Origin: Calliopum simillimum
Lineage: Eukaryota > Arthropoda > Insecta > Diptera > Lauxaniidae
Reading direction: 5' to 3'
DNA: 64,000 nt
Assembly (NCBI GenBank): GCA_951812925.1
Contig: OX638370.1
Coordinates: 111,490,897-111,554,896, forward strand
Shown piece by piece: positions 25,140 to 36,509 of this stretch (positions are counted from its first letter, which is position 1; the number at the start of each line of letters is the position of its first letter). The notes below the pieces were generated by a model. That model worked only from the letters and a program-made list of their open reading frames with translations. It was not told the origin of the DNA and did no database searches. The position numbers and the translations under genes were made by a program.

Positions 25140-27395
25140 ACTCTTGTTATTAGTTAACTATTGACTGTGAATCCGGTTCTAAGAGTGCTGTGGTGCTAAG
25201 CCTTGCTAATTCTAGCGTAGGTCTAGAAGTTTTGATAGATTATTTTGAAGTAAGAAAATCATCATCGAAAAGATTCTTCTGGTGCCAGCAAAAATGGCAG
25301 ACGAAGAAGTTGTTCAGAATAGTGTTAGAAATCTTAAATTTTTCGGTGTTCTACTAATATCTGCTCACTCTGTGGACAAAAATCTAATGAAGTATAACTA
25401 AGTTATTCCTCGCTTATTCCGAATTGCACATATACCTGCAGGATTTCGAGATATTTTTGCTTGAAGTTGCAGAAAATGTCGTTCTCCGGCTTTTGGCGTA
25501 GTTCAAAGTAAAGGTTTAATTACATTTTTTAATGGCAATAATCTTCCTTATCAAACTATACATTTAAACTTTTCTAATTAAACATTTACATTCCAAGTTA
25601 TCAACCTTTTCAAAGTAAAAGCTTACAATTTTTAAGTGTTTTTGGACAGAAATCGGTTTTCCGTCTCAAAGAGCAATATCTCAGAAAGTAAGCGTCCAAT
25701 CGGCAAAGTCTAAAGATTTAGTTTAAAAAGGAAGAATCTACACACTAAAAAATTATAGTTTACTTATCTTACTTTTGATTGCCTTTAGTATTGATTTTAA
25801 ACATTTTTTGTATTAAATTTCGATTTTTTTCCAAAGTTTAAAATTTATTGCAGAAAAGTATAAAATTTATTCCAAAATAGTTTAAAATTAATACATTTTT
25901 TGGCACTCTTCTATATTAATACTTTTTGTTTTTAAAATTAAACTAAAATTTTTACTTACTTTGCATTAGATTTAGATTTCAGTTTGGAATGTACGAGTAC
26001 ATGATGAACTGAAAAGTTCATATAGATTGATTCGCAGAGATCCCAGAGGCCAAACTCAAAGACCGCTGACGAGATTCTACTGCGGATGAAACTTGTATAA
26101 ACAAGTTTTTAACTTCTTTGTTTTATTAATTAGCCCGCAATTTTTCGACTGTTGTGGTAATTTTTTCAAGTAATATTGATTTGTAAAATCCGGCAGATCA
26201 AAAGAAGAAGAGAAATTCGATCACCGTAAATTTAATAACTTAATGTATTTTGAATATTCTCTGAATTACCATAGCGCAAATTATAAACTCAATTAGTAGT
26301 TTTATAAATTAACACCTCATACTCGACTGATGTCAAATTTATATTTGTAAGTTATAGATAGGTTAGGCATAGGTATAGATAGATTTCTAAATCGGTGCGA
26401 TTAATTAGTAATCAGTTATTAAAGAATTTAACAAGATTATAATAACGAAAGTGGCAATTTCTTCACAAGTAGCGTAATTGTGTTAATTATATAAGAAAAT
26501 ATGAGTCTTACATAAACTTATTTTTATCATTCAGATCGGACAAAGAGCACATGAGCAAAACAACTTTTTAAAATAAGGGTTCATTTAAAAAGATAATGTT
26601 ACTCTTGAGATATCTTTATTAGTAATAAACAAAACTTAAAACTCAATAAACTAATTAAATTACACTAATTAAAAGTAAGAAAATTTTTTGAAGCTCAGAG
26701 TAGTGGTTCCTCAGACGTGGTACATTGAGTTAACATGTGAAGTTAGTTCCCCACTCTAAAATGAGCACATACTACATTTCTAAGTTGAAAACAAATCTAA
26801 TAAACTACCACAAAATACGTTAATTTTTAATATAAAAAATAATAATAATAATCCCAATTTTTGCTAAATCATAAAATTAACAATGTTGACTGTCAGCTAT
26901 TTCAAATATATTATTTGCATAGTCGCTAAAGCAAACAGACAGCTAAATGTCAAGAATGCAGCAAACAAACAAATATTTGTTTTTGGTAATCAATTTATAT
27001 TTAAATGCAAAAACAAAATGAAAAAAAATTTGCATTTTTTTTTCTGTTTTTCACAAAAACAAACTGGTTTCAAAAACAACAGATAAAAAAAAAAATATAT
27101 GAATCGCTTGAGATCAGCTCATATGTTAATTAAATGATAAAAAATTCAAGAGTTAAAAAATAATGAAGGGGAAAAAACAACATGCATAATTAACACTTGT
27201 CGACAAAGTTGCAAAAAAAAAGATACAATAAAAAAAAAGTATTTGTTGAAATTGCAGAACAAGTAAGGTATGTGCACCAATTAAAGATCACTAAAACAAA
27301 ATTCTTTAAAAATATAAGTGATTGTTAAGAAAGATTTTATCATTTTATATTCTCATAAAAACTTTTTGAAAAATGGTAAAATTGTGTCATGCAAA
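25140..27395. other. Intron sequence, nothing firm
   Basis: The stretch is AT-rich and low in structure. A 36-codon plus-strand frame starting ATGGCAGACGAAGAAG near 25294 has no support beyond its start context. Confidence 0.5.
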
Positions 27396-27730
27396 TCTAT
27401 ATATTACAATAATACGCACGACAAAAATTTGTCCTCCTTTTTTTACTATGTCAGAAATGGAGTGCGACTTTGAATTATACACCATTAGAAAGGTATTTGT
27501 GCTTAGATTTGAACAAAGTCAAAATTGTTTTAATATGTTGCCTTTAAGCCTGCCTTAATTAAATACAAATTTTTCAATATTAGCAACAGCAAAATAGGCG
27601 TTCACACAGAGCTGAAAAGAGGATGAAGCACTGTTCGTGTTTTTTGTTTTGTTTACGTTTCAGATTTGTCATTGTACCAGGGATGATAAATGAGCTTTTT
27701 TTAGTTTGTACCAAATAGCAAAAAAATTTA
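27396..27730. repeat. Dispersed repeat (TTAATACGCA(A/C)GACAAAAATTTG), copy 1
   Basis: It shares ACGACAAAAATTTGTCCTCC, TTTTTTTACTATGTCAGAAA, ACACCATTAGAAAGGTATTT and a GGGGATGATAAATGAGCTTT end with copies at 30891-31345 and 40378-40755. It is non-coding and has no clear inverted ends. Confidence 0.75.
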
Positions 27731-27731
27731 G

Positions 27732-28805
27732 GGGAAGAGTGCCAGGTGTGGGTACCATTTCGTTTTCGACTCATATCTTTTGACCAAATGTATATTATGC
27801 AGACATATAAGTATCAATGGAAAGCTAGATACCTAAGCTGACTACTGGTGAAGAAAGTAAATTGATTTCGTCAGATGGAAAAATTATATAAAAAAAAATT
27901 GAAGTAATAATTATTGAAAAAAAAAAATTTGGGTCGGCTGTGGGCACGCTTAGAAAATCGGCTAAAAACGTGAAAATATGAAGTCAAACTGGGATAAATC
28001 AAATGGAGAAAAAAGCAAAATTAATTTATTTTGGAAACATTGATTCACACAAATTCAACAAATTCTGCTAAACGGCTTCAACAAAATCAGCGACACTGAA
28101 AACGTCTGGATCGAATGGCATCATGTCTGTTGCCCTGAAAGTCGACTTGATTGTCTTCGGCGTCAATGCCAGATCAATTGTTTTGCAATCTGAGTCGGCT
28201 AGATGACGCAATTTCTAGCCCTTGTTGACATTGCTCTTTTACCAAGCATGATTTTTTTGTACCAATCGTTTTCCGCCATCTGCTCCTCGGTCCACTTTTT
28301 TTCTGCGATATCTTCTTTCCTTTCCACTAAAAAAAGCGTAAAAGGGATGAGAACACCATTTAAATTTGTTATGTTGACATCTACGACAATCACACCCATT
28401 AAATAATAAAAAAGAGGGGTGCCCACAACCGTCCCAATTGGGTGACCACAACCGACTTTGACAGCCACTTTGAAAAGCAATAAACAAATTCTGTTGTGTG
28501 AACATTTTAGTTGGATTCGGTTTTAAATCACAAAATATAATAAATTTACTACATAAATATAGATAGCATACAGCTTTTCGATTGATTCACTTCGATTTAT
28601 CGAACTGGGAAATAATTGAAAAAAACTTTTGTGTGACTTTCACTTATTCGAAAACTGTTTTTTAATCAGCACAAAGCATATGCGTCTGTTTGCTCCATAT
28701 ATGCACAAAAACTTCGTGCTGTCATAACACGCGCTTAACAGCCATATTTGTTTTCTGCCAAAGTTACTGGGGGGTGCCCACATGCCCGCAAGCGACACTA
28801 TTCCC
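27732..28805. mobile_element. 1.07-kb inverted-repeat element with a decayed minus-strand frame
   Basis: The imperfect ends GGGAAGAGTGCC and the inverse of GACACTATTCCC are followed at both ends by GTGGG(T/C)ACC-type sequence. TTA occurs near both outer edges, which would suit a Harbinger-like element. A minus-strand frame at 28199-28480 has charged, protein-like content (EEQMAENDWYKK) and may be the remains of an element-encoded protein. I do not recognise it. Confidence 0.5.
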
Positions 28806-29816
28806 TTACTATTGTTCAGTAATTTTTAATAATAATTTTCCCATTTAAAGAGAAAAAGAATAAATTCTTCCATTTAATGAAAAAAATAAAACTTTTCGCT
28901 AGTTAGTAAAAAATATTTCAAAAAATAAAGAAAAAACTTCCATCAATAATAGAATAAAATATCAAATAGCAAAGTTTGAAAGCATTTTGTAATACCATAT
29001 CATAAAATAAAACAAAAATGTTTACATGATGACATGGACATGGACAAGGATACCATACTAAATATACAGTGAGATTCAACTGACAGGCAGGTAAGAAATA
29101 TCATTAATATTGATGGATGTCTGCTAGACGTAACAAAAATTGATGACCAGATAGAACTAAAATTCGAGCAAAACTTTACTGTCAACTGCTTTGAGTAATA
29201 ATAGTCAGAGTTGTAAAAGTAATTATGCATTTTATTCCATTGCATAAAAGGTTTATGAAGTCTTCGCAGAAATTATTATTGATAAAGTAGTTGTAAATTA
29301 ATTACATACCTACTTAGTTTTTTTTTTTTTTTATATATTAAACGATATCTCTACAACAAATTTTTAAAAGAAATTATTGCTTTATTTTACAACTCTGTTC
29401 AAAAATAGAGCTAAAAAACGATTCCATGCAACTTGTTAATTTGTGCGATTGTGTGTCTGTTGAGAAAACATTGTTTATTGATTGTCATTAGAGGCAGTTG
29501 GAAGAGACTGCTAAGAACCAGATTTCAGTGCCTACAGCAATTTGATTGATGCAAACCAAAATGTACCATCTCGTATGTTGGTTGTGCGATGCACATCAGT
29601 TGATTGATTAGCAATTAGTTGAGACACGGATGGTCTTTAGAGCATAGGTAGTAGGTATAGGTGGATAGAGCACATATTAATGTGCAGCATCCATGTATAC
29701 TTTGAGTGACTGAATCAATGTTGTGGTTCATGATAAGCGTATTATTAGAATTTATTTTTAGATCAAAAAAATTAGCAGAGAGAAAGAAAGAAAGAAAATA
29801 TAAATTTATTGAACTT

Positions 29817-29985
29817 TGGCGCACTGAAAATATTTCATTATGTATATTACCGGGGTGGGCGCCCATCTTTAATCAAAATCACGCTTTAGCATAAATATCC
29901 AATAGAAAAATAAAAATAAAAAATATTGGCGTACTAAACATATTTCATTATGTACATATATTACCGGGGTGGGCGCCAATTATTC
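29817..29985. repeat. Two-copy tandem repeat of ~120 bp
   Basis: The unit ATATTTCATTATGTA followed by TATTACCGGGGTGGGCGCC occurs at ~29828-29862 and again at ~29940-29978, with similar leaders (TTGGCGCACTGAAA and TTGGCGTACTAAAC). It is possibly two short solo elements. Confidence 0.65.
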
Positions 29986-30890
29986 TTTGGGCCCATATTT
30001 AAGAAAAAAAATTTAAGAGTCCGGCACTGCAAAAAAGAAAATATAACTCACTTAGGTGTATCATATTACAAATACGATATCACGTTGCTTTAATAAGCTA
30101 ACATTATAGAGAAAAACTTGGCGCCATGTTAATTTATGGTATTTCATTTAAATAACCAGGCTGAGATGAAATTTAATGATTTTCTTGTAAAAAATTTAAA
30201 TTGTTTTTTAATGGCTGACATCAACGAATGATCGCCTTTGTGACATTTTAATTAAATTAATTTTGAAAAACAAAAAAAATTTATATAAATAAAAACTTTC
30301 ACTGTGCACATTAAATTTGTCGCAATGTTGAGTAAAATTTGCGAGTAACATGCTCTCTTTATAATTGCAATATATCTAGCAGTACAGCATGTCGTTTGTA
30401 GCATAATTGCTATGGTCACTGTTGTTGTTGATGCTGTGATGGATGCTGCTGTTAATAATGGTGTTGCTGAGGATGTTTGCAACACAGAAAATTGCTCTAT
30501 GATTAATTTAATCAATCAGTTTAAAGTAGAAAATTAAAAAAATAACGCATGTTGAGCTAAAAATAGAAATAACAAAATTCCATTGATTTTGTATTCAATA
30601 CTGATGTTGCTGAATTATATTGTTGCTGGAAGAAAATGTTGCAGTGAAAACTTAAAAATTCGTCACAACGAGTGCACTGTACTGTAGATTCCATATTTGT
30701 TTCAAACTTGTTTCAATTTAACGACATTTTTGTCGTTACTCCAAATAGATAACTACTAATTAAAATTAGGCACTCCTTTTTTGTCATTTCCTGAACTTTT
30801 GTCTTATACGTTAGAAATCATGTCAGTAAATTATTTATTAAACAGGTCGTATACATAATAAAATTTCATTTTATAAAAAGAAGAATGTTA

Positions 30891-31345
30891 ACTATATATT
30901 AATCCGCAAGACAAAAATTTGTCCATCTTTTTTTACTATGTTAGAAATGGAGTACAACTTTAAATTAAACACCGTGTGAAAGGTATTTGTGTGTAGATGT
31001 GCACAAATCTAAAATTATTTAAATACAATACTTTGCTATAGAGCGAGGTTAAATTAAATACAAATTTTTCAATATTAACAACAAAATACACGGTCACATA
31101 GAGCTGGCTGAAAAAAGGATAAACCACAAAGAGAAAGACAAAAAGCGAAGCACTGACTTCATGTTTTTGTTTTGTTTATATTTCGTTTGAATTATACAAG
31201 GGGTAATAAATGAGCTTTTCTATTTCGTACCAAATTGCAAAAAAGTACTGAAAGTGTCCAAAAAGTACCAATATTATTTAATACACTTGTGGTCGAATTT
31301 TGACCACTGGGCGATTCTAGTAAGAGATAAAAAACCACGGGCACT
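30891..31345. repeat. Dispersed repeat (TTAATACGCA(A/C)GACAAAAATTTG), copy 2
   Basis: This is the longest of the three copies. It includes GGGGTAATAAATGAGCTTTT, AAAGTACCAATATTATTTAA and ACCACTGGGCGATTCTAGTA, the last two shared with the copy at 40378-40755. It ends about 280 bp before the candidate recursive splice site. Confidence 0.75.
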
Positions 31346-31619
31346 AAGTGTATAATTACAAAAAACAATAACATATTGTAATCGTTAAGGCGTCATAGTG
31401 CCTGAAACTTGCTAATATTGATCCCAACAAAATTGGTTGTAAGCATGCTACAAGTTTGAATTTCGTTTTCATCGTTCCGATTTGAATATATCTTAATAGT
31501 GGCATCAATGCTAAGAAGTTAAAGGAATATTCCATAACATAAGATATTTAAATAAAATTTGTTTACTTCAAAATTTATACATTTTTAATACTTAACCACT
31601 TTTGCGAGGAAAATTTTAC

Positions 31620-31670
31620 AAATTATCACTTACCTGAAAAGAAAGAAAAATATATAATTAGTAATTAAAT
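31620..31670 (-). promoter_or_regulatory. Candidate recursive splice (ratchet) site in the giant intron
   Basis: On the gene strand the sequence reads a pyrimidine tract TTTTTCTTTCTTTTCAG joined directly to GTAAGTGATAATT, with the junction between 31634 and 31633. A CTAAT branch-point-like motif lies about 25 nt upstream. This is the zero-length-exon arrangement of known Drosophila recursive splice sites. It sits 17.43 kb from the long-exon donor and 17.51 kb from the SH2-exon acceptor. Confidence 0.7.
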
Positions 31671-32749
31671 ATAATTGAAACTTTTTTAAAATTATAAGCT
31701 TGATATAACAATATAATTATAAGTTTTAAATCTCACACCGTAGACATGAAATAATTGACTATGAAAATAAAGACTTCTAAGCAAACAATTTTCTTAATTG
31801 AAATTTGAAGTTGCAATTAAAATTAGCTAATATTGAGGGAAAATTACTTATATAAGTTACTTAATTTAATTGTGAACAAATCTGCCTAATTTCTATGACA
31901 AAAAATGCATGTGGTCATTGAAGACAATCACAGAATATAATTGCATCGTAAATATATGTGAAATATAAATTATAAAAATATTTTTCAATCTTTAACGAGA
32001 ATGTTAAGTCATCAGATAAAATTAACAAAAAATAAGGGTTGATCTCACATGCGATATAAGTGAAATGCAGGTAATTCATGTGATAACGTTAGGAAAAGTT
32101 CATTTTTATAAAACGTAGAATGTAAATTTGAGTAACGGAGCTTTACTTATTATTGTTCGTAATCATTTAAGCATACGTAAAATTAAGCAAATATTTGATT
32201 TTCTTAAATTGCATATTGGATATTCTATTAACAATTTTAAGAAAATTCCTGTTATCAAGTAATTAAAGCAATTTTTTGTTATTAAAGTGAAAAGATATTA
32301 ATTACGTTAAAATTTGAGAAAACAATTTTCATAAAATCAAAATATAAGTGATTACACAAAAGTCATATTGAAATATAATAAAGTAACTTTCTAAGTACTT
32401 ATATTCAACATATAATATATAACATTTGCGTTTTTTCTTTTGCGAAATCTTTATTTGGTTTATTTTTACCAAGTTTTATGTTGCCATTAACAGGTTGCCA
32501 CCTGCTTGCAGCAATTGCTTTGCAACACACATAGCTGATTTGTGTAATATAGCGAAAATACAATCCAATTGAGCAATTACAGATATCAGGCAGTAACCGC
32601 ACAGCATCAACATGAAAGCAAAATTTCGAAATAAATGCAAAAACCCACAATTAATTTTGACATCAAAGAAAGAAAAAACATTCGTAAAGAAAAAAAAAAA
32701 TTTCAACGGGGATAATTAAGTATTTCGTTTGGAAATATCGCTCATGAAG

Positions 32750-33173
32750 AAAAAAGCTCTTGAGAATTCTTAAAGAATCAAAACTAGTACGAGCTGCTCT
32801 TGGTTGGATAGATCTGTTGGTGGATGATGGTTAATTATCTCATATACGATATTCTAAATCGGCAAAGGAAGCATAGGATACTTTAAAAATTTACCATGAG
32901 AAAGATACGACGAGTAATAAGATTTCTTTAATTCGCTGTGATACTAGAGTAGATGAAAATGGAAATATGGAAGATCATCTTACGAAACTGAACGGATTGT
33001 TCCAAAAGCTGACATATCTGGGAGAAGAATTAAAATCAACTTGGTTCCATGATATCTCAATCGCGGCTTTGAAAACAATAACTGAAAATGATTTAATTAA
33101 AATTTTAAGAATGCTGGACAAAAATTCAGACTCAACAATTTTTATCTGTCCAACAGGAAATATTTATAGTTGA
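32750..33173 (+). pseudogene. Decayed Copia-type retrotransposon gag fragment
   Basis: The plus-strand reading resembles the UBN2/gag domain of Ty1-copia polyproteins: SAKEA, a stop where the family has Trp, DTLK, HEKDTTSNKISLIR, a short loss, then DENGNMEDHLTKLNGLFQKL and EELKSTW. Stops and small shifts break it, and no protease, integrase, reverse transcriptase or LTR is seen nearby. It is an old fragment in the opposite orientation to the host gene. Confidence 0.7.
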
Positions 33174-33537
33174 TTCAGTTATAAGCCATATCTATATATG
33201 TATATATAAAAATGAATGTTAGACCGATCACCGTACAATTTATATTTATAGGTTTTTGGGTACGGCGCGTGTTTCTGCATCATTAGTTTTTTCGGTTGTT
33301 TTTTTTTTACCCTAGGGCCCCCCTAGGATGTAGGAACCCAAGGGTCCCCTCTAGTTAGTTGGAACAAATAATTTAAAAAATTTTTTTTTTTTTTCTACGT
33401 GTTTCATGACTTTTTACGACATTTTAGTTGACAACATTTTTCTTCACCCAAGTACTTCCCTCGGATGCCGGAACCAAAAAAATTTTTATCACCCAAGGGT
33501 CTCTTCTTGGAAAATTCGTTTTTTTCGTGTTTCCAAT

Positions 33538-33700
33538 GAAATAATATCATATCGCTGAAAATATTTAACGGACATGGATGAGATTTGGTATATGTATTAA
33601 GAGTTTCGGCACAAATAATGTCCAAGAGCAAAAAGGGCGGTACCACGCCCTTAAAAATTAGAGATGCCCCGCCCTTAATACAAGAGAAGGTGTAGCAACG
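33538..33700. repeat. Dispersed repeat with ACATGGATGAGATTTGGT and CACGCCC boxes
   Basis: It matches the interior of the element at 8722-9840 (ACATGAATGAGATTTGGT, GGCACAAATAATGTCC, ACCACGCCCTT). It belongs to the same broad class as the tandem repeat at 21800-23060. Confidence 0.55.
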
Positions 33701-33795
33701 CACACCGGGAAATGATAGTTTTTCTATAAAACTTTATGGCAAATTTAGTTTTTTGTTTGATAACAGAGTCCTGCGTTTTTGAAAAAGTTAAAAAA

Positions 33796-34351
33796 GTATG
33801 AAATGAGAGTAAGTGATTTATATAGATTTTTGATTGCTGAATCCGAATATGACCTCCGATTTGCTCCATCACGTCTGAAATTCGATTTATCCTTGATTTA
33901 AAGTGCAAAAAACGCAATTTTCAGGCACATGGCGTACATCCTGAAAGTAGTCGAGTTCAGTTTTGACATCGGCATTGAATAGCCCTGAGCATCCTCTTTA
34001 AAGCGTATTTTTAAGTTTTTCAATTGGATCATTAGTTTCCAAGACATCATCGATTGAAGTAAAGGTATCGTTAGTCCCTGTAAAGGACTATATTCAATTT
34101 GTATACTTTTTCTTCAATGGATGATATCTCAGATACTAATGATCCAATTGCAAAAGTTAAAGGTACGCTTTAAACAGGAAGCTCAGGGCTATTTAATTCC
34201 GCTGCCAAAAGTGAACTGGACTACTTTTAGGATGTACGCCATATGTTTGAAAATAGCGTTTTCTGCACGTTAAATCAAGTATAGCAAATCGGAGGTCATA
34301 TTCGGATTCAGCGGGCAAAAATCTATATAAATCACTGACTCTGATCTCATA
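33796..34351. mobile_element. 556-bp fold-back element
   Basis: The left arm (GTATGAAATGAGAGTAAGTG, GCTGAATCCGAATATGACCT, CACATGGCGTACATCCTGAA) pairs with the right arm reading the inverse and ending ACTCTGATCTCATAC. The loop is near 34063-34085. Divergence is moderate, with several bulges. Confidence 0.8.
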
Positions 34352-35784
34352 CTTTTTTTCATCGCAGGACTGTGTAATTTGTTAGAAGGAAATTTTAAAA
34401 TAAACAGTTTCAGTCAACTTTATTATAAAGTTGGCAGTGGTGCTGATGGCTAATGAGCGCATCTATCATACGGTGCTGAAATCAGCAGTTTAAATAAAAC
34501 TTTTTTGAAATCGAAAAATTATTCTGTCTGGCGCTTTTTTGACTCAAAACTAACAACTTTTTCATATTTTTGACCTAGATTGTCCCGACCCATTTTTTTC
34601 TGCCGACATTTTTCGGTTTTTTAATACAATTTCGATCGGAAAAACGGATTTTACTCAAAACCAAGGCGTCTTACGAAAAAAGTGTATGAGGCAAAAATTG
34701 CTTAGCATCGTCCAAGAAATACGTGCGAATTTTTATAATTTTTCCAAAAATTTTTTCACTGCAATCAATTGAGAAATTTAATTTTTTATCATGATGAAGA
34801 TAACATTTTGTGATTATTTTTTTTCGCAAGGAGGAGTTGTTGGCATGTTAATCACTTGTTAACGTTCATTATTCCTGCTGTTACCGCTCATATCATCATA
34901 ATGTCATGAATGAATGGATAGACCAGAAGCAAATGTTGTTAAACATATTTATTTTATGTGCCGCGTATGTGATACTGCGTCGATCTTGTTGCTGCTCGTG
35001 CTATATTTTTTTCAATTTAAATCACTACAACATACTCTCTTGTAGATGGCACTTAAGCGGCGCCAACATGTGCCATATTTTTGAAAAAAAAAAAAAATAA
35101 AAAATTGTTACAGATTAATAGAAAGAAAAAACTTTTTTTTTTTCTGAAAATTAATCAAGCAGCACGGAAAGAGCAGGTAGGAAGAGTTGTACGAATTAAA
35201 ATGGGCGTTGCAGAAAAGCCGGATTTAATCGAAAATATAAAACAAAAACAGACGTATTTTCTAATTTAATGTCAATAAGAAAAATCTTTATTGTTAATAT
35301 ATTATTTTATTGGTAATAAGTCGAAAAAGGGCGTGGCACCGCCCACATAATTTTAATACGATATAAAAAGAAAACTAAAAAAGCAATCTTTCTGAAGTCT
35401 ACTTGCTATAAGGCACCGTTGTAAGTAATAAAATTGGAGGAAATATTACCATTGAGCGTGGCACCTCTCATACATATAATGTCGACCAAGCAGCGTTCAG
35501 TTTCAAGGCACTAAACTATTAAGTTATGGAAAAGCAGCTTTTGAGTGATAAACATACCGAATACATCCCTTAGGATTAAAATATTGAAGTGATAGAGAAA
35601 AATCCTTGCTATATTCAAATTAGCGATCTCATATCACACAAAAAAAGTTACTGAGAGCTCATCCAAAATTGTTTCTTCTTTATTTGTTGCGTTATGTTTT
35701 CTTAAAACAAGTTTATATAACACTGAAAGTTTTAAGCATAAAAACTATCTATAAACAATGTATTATTAAATATTTTTTCATTGT

Positions 35785-36508
35785 ACACGGAGAAAAATAC
35801 GTATAATAATTTTTACTATATTGGCTAGTCGAAAAATTAAAGTAATCAACACTAAATTTCAAATATAAATTACCTTACGTATGAACTATTTGATGGGTCC
35901 GTAAAGTCATATTTGCAAATAAAATGTAGTTAAATAATAAAGGAATATTTACTACAAATTTCCTTCATTTGACTATATGTAAGGTAATTTGCACTTTCAG
36001 AAAAAAAATGTGTGGTAATTTTGAATTTATGATTCTAGTCAAAATAACTTCAATTTTTTCACGTACAAAAATGAGTATCATAATTTTCACCTTACGCGAG
36101 TAAGGTAAATACCACAAAAATATAGAGTCATTTTGACTTTTATAATTTTAGTAACAATTTATATATTTGGACAGACATTTTCTTCATATAAAAATTTTTT
36201 TGCTTCTACATCATATGCGGAAGCAGCCCAGAGGATGTGTATCTGACTACCATTCGGAAGGGCCGGGGTTCGTATCCCGGCGCCGCAGATCATTTTTTTT
36301 TTTTGTTGTTTGAACTATACAGTAAGGTAAATATCACGCCAATTTTTTCATTAAAATTTCTAGACTGTGAGGTCATTCGAACAATCTGAATTGACTAAAA
36401 CAGTAAGGTGAATCTTACTTCGATGTAAAGTTGTCACTATTCTGACTCGAAAATCTGGTAAAATTTATGATAAATAAAGTAGCAGGTACTATTTTTTTTT
36501 CTCCGTGT
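35785..36508. mobile_element. 724-bp element with ACACGGAGAAAAA ends, carrying a tRNA-like sequence
   Basis: The ends ACACGGAGAAAAA and TTTTTCTCCGTGT are inverted. The interior repeats TAAGGTAAATT/GTAAGGTAATTT several times and contains the tRNA-like unit at 36216-36287. A partial copy in the opposite orientation lies at 47415-47590. Confidence 0.7.
36216..36287 (+). ncRNA. tRNA-like pol III unit (pseudo-tRNA, SINE-head-like)
   Basis: The 72 nt can be drawn as a degenerate cloverleaf: TGCGG pairs with CCGCA at the ends, an anticodon arm TCTGA-CTACCAT-TCGGA is fully paired with one wobble, and the T-arm loop is TTCGTAT with a B-box GGTTCGTATCC. The A-box-like sequence is AGCCCAGAGGATG. A run of 12 T starts 6 nt after it (pol III terminator). 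The would-be anticodon ACC, the imperfect D and T stems and a misfit at position 8 argue against a working tRNA. Confidence 0.5.
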
Positions 36509-36509
36509 A

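Noticed and set aside
36216..36287. Functional tRNA gene
   Set aside because: The D and T stems have mismatches, the 8-9 positions are unusual, and the anticodon ACC is not normally used for Gly in eukaryotes. It was kept only as tRNA-like.
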